From: Hoplostethus atlanticus
Taxonomy: Eukaryota > Chordata > Actinopteri > Trachichthyiformes > Trachichthyidae
DNA: 64,000 nucleotides
Reading direction: 5' to 3'
NCBI GenBank assembly: GCA_034670405.1
Contig: JAXDDX010000010.1
Location: forward strand, 6,731,501-6,795,500
Below, piece by piece: positions 44,030 to 64,000 of this stretch. Made by a program: the position numbers and the translations under genes. The notes below the pieces were generated by a model, which was given only the letters and a program-made list of their open reading frames with translations, searched no databases and was not told where the DNA came from. The first letter of the stretch is position 1; the number at the start of each line of letters is the position of its first letter.

Positions 44030-45262
44030 TAGCTGGGTTTCCATCCGAGTATCGTTTTCGCAAATTATAATGTACCAATTTAGAAAAGGCAAAATTTGAT
44101 TTACAAAATTCCCAATATCCCCCCAAAAATTGTTCACATTCATTCAAAGTGGTAAATGCTTTTGTCAATAAAGAAATTCTGCAATAAATAAGTGATTGCA
44201 ACAAATAATCACGCAAGTGTGGCATGATCATTTAACAAAAATGAAATGATGAAAGTCGACATTGTCAAGTGATTTGATAAATCTAAGGATGATTTGATTA
44301 AAACGGTTTTCATCACCACTTTCTATCAGTCATAATTCATCATTTAAACAACAAAATTGCCACATATTGTTTAAGGTGAGCAACCTCTATTCCCTAGAGG
44401 GGTAGAAGTAACAAAACTACATGATAAATGGGAATTTAACAAAAGAGTGATAAACTGGGAGGTAACTTGATAAATTCAAAGGCTACTAGATTAAATATGT
44501 GGTGATTTCAGGTTTTCCTTTCATTCATCATTTACACTATAAAATTGCCATTAAGGCCATTTACTGTTTGATACATTACAATAATACATTCACACCTAAA
44601 TGTCGATTAAAAACCACTGAAGCTCAGCAAATTGTTCGACTCCTATCTACAAGACTCCAAGCAGACTAGACTCGGGGCAGGTTTGGCAGTGGGCGTTGTT
44701 TGTGATTGACATTAAGGTATGAGAGCAGAAGTAACAAACATTACTGGCGTCCAACAATAAATGACCTTAACGGCAATTTAGAAGTGCGACTGGTGGATGA
44801 AAGGAAAATGTATTTCAGTTATTGAATCAAATTTGAATTTATCAGGTCACTTGACAATTTGACACTCTTTTTAAATTCACATTGATTTTCATCACCTCTG
44901 CATTTATCAGTTCATTTTGGTCCTAGAAGCCATAAACGATCGATGACAATTTTGTTGTTTATATGATAAATGATGAATCAAATCACCTTTGGATTTATCA
45001 AACCTCTTGGCCGTTCATCACTCTTGTTTTCCATTCACAAGCATTTTCATCTATTTGTTTCATTTATTCTGAAATGTTCTTGTGAACTAGAAATGCTCCA
45101 CCTGCTGTCTCTCCCATGTGCAAGTCTCCATCGTGGTTATGTGGCCATTAGTTGGTGCTTCAATCCAGCTGATTGAAAAACACCTGATTCACATTTCATT
45201 CTTTGTGACATTTCAAAAACTTGGCACAAAATTCGCTTGACAGTTGGATGGAAACACAGCTA
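44030..45262. mobile_element. 1.2-kb TA-flanked inverted-repeat (foldback) element
   Basis: The left end reads TA|GCTGGGTTTCCATCC (44030-44046). The right end is its reverse complement with one mismatch, ggatggaaacacagc|TA (45246-45262). Both ends are flanked by TA, the expected duplication of a TA-targeting DNA transposon. Inner blocks also pair in inverted fashion: tcatcattt..aaacaacaaaattg near 44335-44360 against caattttgttgttt..aaatgatga near 44949-44975. There is no transposase, so this is a nonautonomous element. Confidence 0.72.
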
Positions 45263-45355
45263 ATGACAGTTCACTGTGTGGTCAAACTAATCTGTTACTG
45301 TAACACGACCCTCTAATAACCCCTGTAGGGAAAATCTCTTTTCTCTTGCCCCGCT

Positions 45356-45440
45356 CCACAGGGAGGTCAGAGGTCAGAGCAGCACCCCTGGGGCAGGTCG
45401 GGGTTCAGTGTCTTGCTCAAGGACACCTCAGCAGGGTGGA
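45356..45440 (+). repeat. short interspersed repeat fragment
   Basis: ggtcagaggtcagagc, then ttcagtgtcttgctcaagga, then cacctcagcaggg. The same word order is seen at about 9170-9240 and inverted at about 21080-21165. Confidence 0.55.
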
Positions 45441-45907
45441 TGTTGTTGGCACCAGGTCTGAACAGAGGGAGGCCAGGGGGAGCAGCTGCCTCAAAACTTC
45501 AGCATGGAGTTGTCTCCCTCCCTTCCTCCATCTGCATCTCCTCCCTCATCACTGCTGCACCTGCTGGACTTCCCCACCCTGTTCCTCTCCTCCTTGCTCC
45601 TCGCTCCTCCCTGTTTGACACTTCCAGCATATGACGGCTCTCGCTGTCCTCCGCTCGCCCAGAGGAAGATGAGGGCTCGGTGGGTGAAGTCCCCTCCTGG
45701 GTTTGGGGTTGGGTTCTGGGTGTCTGGGAGCCACTGGGTGCCACAGGGGGTGACAGGGGGGACAAGGGCCCCAGGGGGGAGTAGTGCCGCAGGGCAACAC
45801 CCCTCAGGTTAACCGCCAGGTCCAGAACCAGCTTCCTGGATGCCCGGCGGCAGTAGGGGGGTGCGAGGCCACCCTGTGAGGTGGGAGGTCTACCGGGGGC
45901 CGAAGAG

Positions 45908-61416
<15,509 letters not shown>

Positions 61417-61529
61417 TTAGCGACTATGTCACGATTACGTCACGGTGTTAGCTGGAGATAAAACGAAGCAAAATTGGAGGCATCACCTCACCTCAGAGCA
61501 GCAGAGTAAGAGGCTACCGTTCACCGAAA

Positions 61530-61720
61530 ATGTCATCTTGCTGTGTTGTTGGATGCCAGAATCGAAGGAGAGGCTCCAACTTGAAATTTTATCGTATACC
61601 AGCTGCCACTACCAGTAAAAAAAAAATCGAAGACAACTATGGTTAAACGCGATATAACGAAAGGATTGGACTGAGGCGATCATCAAAAATGCTCGTGTTT
61701 GCAGCGCACACTTCATAGGT
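61530..61720 (+). pseudogene. THAP zinc-finger domain, frameshifted remnant
   Basis: ATG at 61530 opens MSSCCVVGCQNRRRGSNLKF then YRIP, the C-x4-C start and F-x-IP core of a THAP C2CH finger. The frame then stops at 61644-61646. In a shifted frame the domain resumes as RKDWTEAIIKNARVCSAHFI, supplying the final C and H (CSAH) of the finger. At least one frameshift and one stop therefore break it. It is a remnant of a THAP transposase or of a THAP gene; no full protein can be read. Confidence 0.75.
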
Positions 61721-61860
61721 TAAATAAAGTATTGTCTGTTTTAGGTATGGATATGTGTCTAAAGATTTGTCATGCCCACCTAATCACAAATTGGGGAACT
61801 AGGAGGAATAACGTTAGGTGATTTCTCTCGTAACTCTCTTAGCGCATTAGCTAACTTTTA

Positions 61861-62203
61861 GTTGTAACGTTATGTGTGTCAGGTGTGTGTGTGTGTTCGG
61901 ATCGCACGACACAAAACTCATCTGGTAAATCTTTGTATTTTAAGTCTTGTACATGACCATTCAGGACATAGTTATAGGCATCTAAAGATTTATACGCCCT
62001 CAGTTTCTCTTTACTATACACGCTTGGTTTCTCTATCAGGTAGGTGTAAATGTCTGGCCATTCCACAGTAGGTAGTCCTGTCAGATCGTCGGGTCGGCCA
62101 ATCTGGTCCCGTTGGTTAATGTTAACTTGTTCAAGTAACACTCGCGGTCCTGGAGAGTGAGTGACCGTAAATATTCAGATATAGCGTTATTTTCTTCAGC
62201 CAT
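61861..62203 (-). pseudogene. fragment of a fish YqaJ/SWIM-type uncharacterised protein, frameshifted
   Basis: An ATG at 62203 opens [20 protein letters not shown], then [11 protein letters not shown], and reaches a stop. The adjoining frame continues [20 protein letters not shown], then [20 protein letters not shown] and [12 protein letters not shown]. This order (Y-L-KL-L, then P-V-W-DI-YL, then L-AYKSL-AYN) is that of the N-terminal part of a large fish family with SWIM and YqaJ domains, often transposon-borne. One frameshift is needed, and the zinc finger and nuclease parts are absent. Confidence 0.65.
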
Positions 62204-62331
62204 GTTAAAAACAAGCCAACGAAACTTGCTAGCCAGCGTTGTTGGCTAACGTGTTCCAGGCCGGGTTCTGCCTCCACCTAAGCTCCGCCCACAAAAAAAC
62301 GTCATCATGTTTACTAACTGAAAAGGGGTCT

Positions 62332-64000
62332 ATTAAATCTAATCAATAGTGTAGCCAAGTTAGTTTAAAAAAAACTGACATTAATGTCTTGTTCTTGATC
62401 GGGGATAAAAGACATAACATTTATTAATTTTATTCACAAATGGATTGTTTTTGTTGAACAATCAGCTGAAAAAGGCCAAATAACGTTGAATAAGGAACAA
62501 TAGTCATTAGTTTGACTGATAGTCTGTCTGGTAACGGTGCTGTTGTCGTGTGAAAACCGTGTAACTCGGACATTTTTCAGGTTATAACTTGAATTGAAGG
62601 ATTACTACGAGTTGGAAAACTTCTGTGACCCTGGGGATTATGAAAGGCTTTAAACATTTATTGGATAAAATCAAAAATGCATGATGGTGGTCAAGCTGAC
62701 AACAAGGGTGTTTTTCTCAGTTCTTGAAACGATGACATTTGGGAGATTCGAGGTTTTCACCGAACAGTGACGACGGCAGCAATTTACTGAGAATTGGATA
62801 TGGCCATTAAACTGATCTGGGGTACAGATATTGTAATGTAGCATACTGCTCAACAGCAGACTATTAGCTGGTCTGCCAGCAGCACTCAGGTGGCAGAGAA
62901 TGGTCATATGACGTCATCGTGGACGGGCTCGAGTGTGTCCTCAACACCTCTCACTTTTCTTTGGCTGAACTGAGGCATGCTATTGTTAGAACAGGTCTAA
63001 CATCGCAAGGAAAGGATGGGGTTTGTTATGTTAGCTCACCTCACCGAGAAAACCGTAGGAGTTGTGCTGGAGATGTACAATAGTTTGTGGCAGGAAAGGA
63101 AATTACACCAGGCCTAGAAGCATGCAGTGGTACCCTGCAGGGTTGCCAGGTCTTTGTGGCAAAACCAGCCCAATGGCCAATAAAACAAGCCCAAAAGCCA
63201 ACCCAATGCCAGAACTCAAAATAAGCCGATGCCAAACCTTAAACACTGGCTTTTACAGTCCAACATCATTACTACCATTGTTAAATGTATTGCAAAACAG
63301 TAAATTAGTAGACTATAATAAAAACGTGCTCATGTCCGGCAAATACATTAAAATACAAAGGCCCATTTATAGAGTAGTTTTACAGATTGTGTTGTAAGAT
63401 ATATTATGTTAAATAAAATATAGATCTGTGAACATAGCCTTATATAGCTATGGCCTAGATAAGTGTAATCACTGGTGCCATCTTGTGAGGACTCTATAAA
63501 CTACAGCTGTCACTCACATGACACACTCACATATCCAATGGACATTGCTAGGAGATGTAAATGACTTCGTTTTAAGTGGATAAAATAACGTAATTCACAC
63601 ACAAACAAAATAAAAGCACAACCCACGGACATAAAAATTAACACGCCACTACATTTAAAAAGCTGTCCTGTTAACACTGGTACCATGGCAGGAAATTATT
63701 GTCCAGTAGCACTGATGTCACACCCAAAAAGCTGACCTGAAAATGCAGTGATGCTGAGTTTTGAGTTTATCTGCCCTCTCCAGCGGCTAGTAATGACATT
63801 CATACCAAACTGCTTTAGTTTCACCTATTGCCTTATTAGGTTTGCCTGTTGCACGCCCCTAACTCTGAAAAAAACATCTGAATCAGGTACACTCAGCCTT
63901 TAGGAGAGGAGTCTGTGCTGACACCTCTGTATATTACCCAGAATGGCAACAGAAAAGGACTGGAGAGCACAAATTCAATGCTTGACATTTAACCCTTTTA
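62332..64000. other. intergenic, no gene recognised
   Basis: AT-rich sequence. A stretch at about 63135-63240 with repeated ccaatggccaataaaac / gcccaaaagccaaccca words looks like part of an interspersed repeat. Nothing else can be supported. Confidence 0.4.

Overview
This is vertebrate genomic DNA, almost certainly from a ray-finned (teleost) fish. The coding sequence is split into short exons with GT-AG introns. Dinucleotide microsatellites are very dense. The repeats are of kinds common in fish: L2-like and other LINE relics, tRNA-derived SINEs, a THAP plus YqaJ-type DNA-transposon relic, and TA-flanked inverted-repeat elements. Assignments rest on protein families recalled from memory and on splice sites read by eye; no search was run.

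Three protein-coding genes are supported. (1) At the left edge, minus strand, only the first coding exon of rhpn2 (rhophilin-2) is inside the window (3557-3622); the rest lies beyond base 1. (2) slc7a10 (Asc-1, small-neutral-amino-acid/D-serine transporter light chain) runs on the plus strand from 19911 to 37524 in 11 coding exons, 511 residues, all phases consistent, behind a compact NRF1/TATA promoter. (3) lrp3 (LDL-receptor-related protein 3) runs on the minus strand from 60265 to 45908 in 7 coding exons, with two CUB domains, five LDLR class A repeats, a membrane helix and a cytoplasmic tail. slc7a10 and lrp3 converge tail to tail, as I recall they do in human. A tRNA-Thr(AGT) gene sits just upstream of lrp3 at 61275-61348.

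Layout: 1-3556 rhpn2 intron 1; 3557-3622 rhpn2 exon 1; 3623-19910 intergenic with LINE, solo LTR, SINE and microsatellite sequence; 19911-37524 slc7a10; 37525-45907 3' sequences of the convergent pair plus a LINE relic and a 1.2-kb inverted-repeat element; 45908-60265 lrp3; 60266-64000 tRNA, transposon relic and intergenic DNA.

The most unusual structure is lrp3 intron 6. Its 5' splice site is the edge of a 20-copy minisatellite whose units carry near-copies of that same splice donor. Its 3' splice site abuts a (CT)~102 tract about 200 nt long. The last lrp3 exon also appears to carry a reading-frame break: a downstream frame keeps a MLEVS peptide resembling the human LRP3 C-terminus. No new multi-gene system was found; the remaining novelty is in repeats and splice-site architecture.
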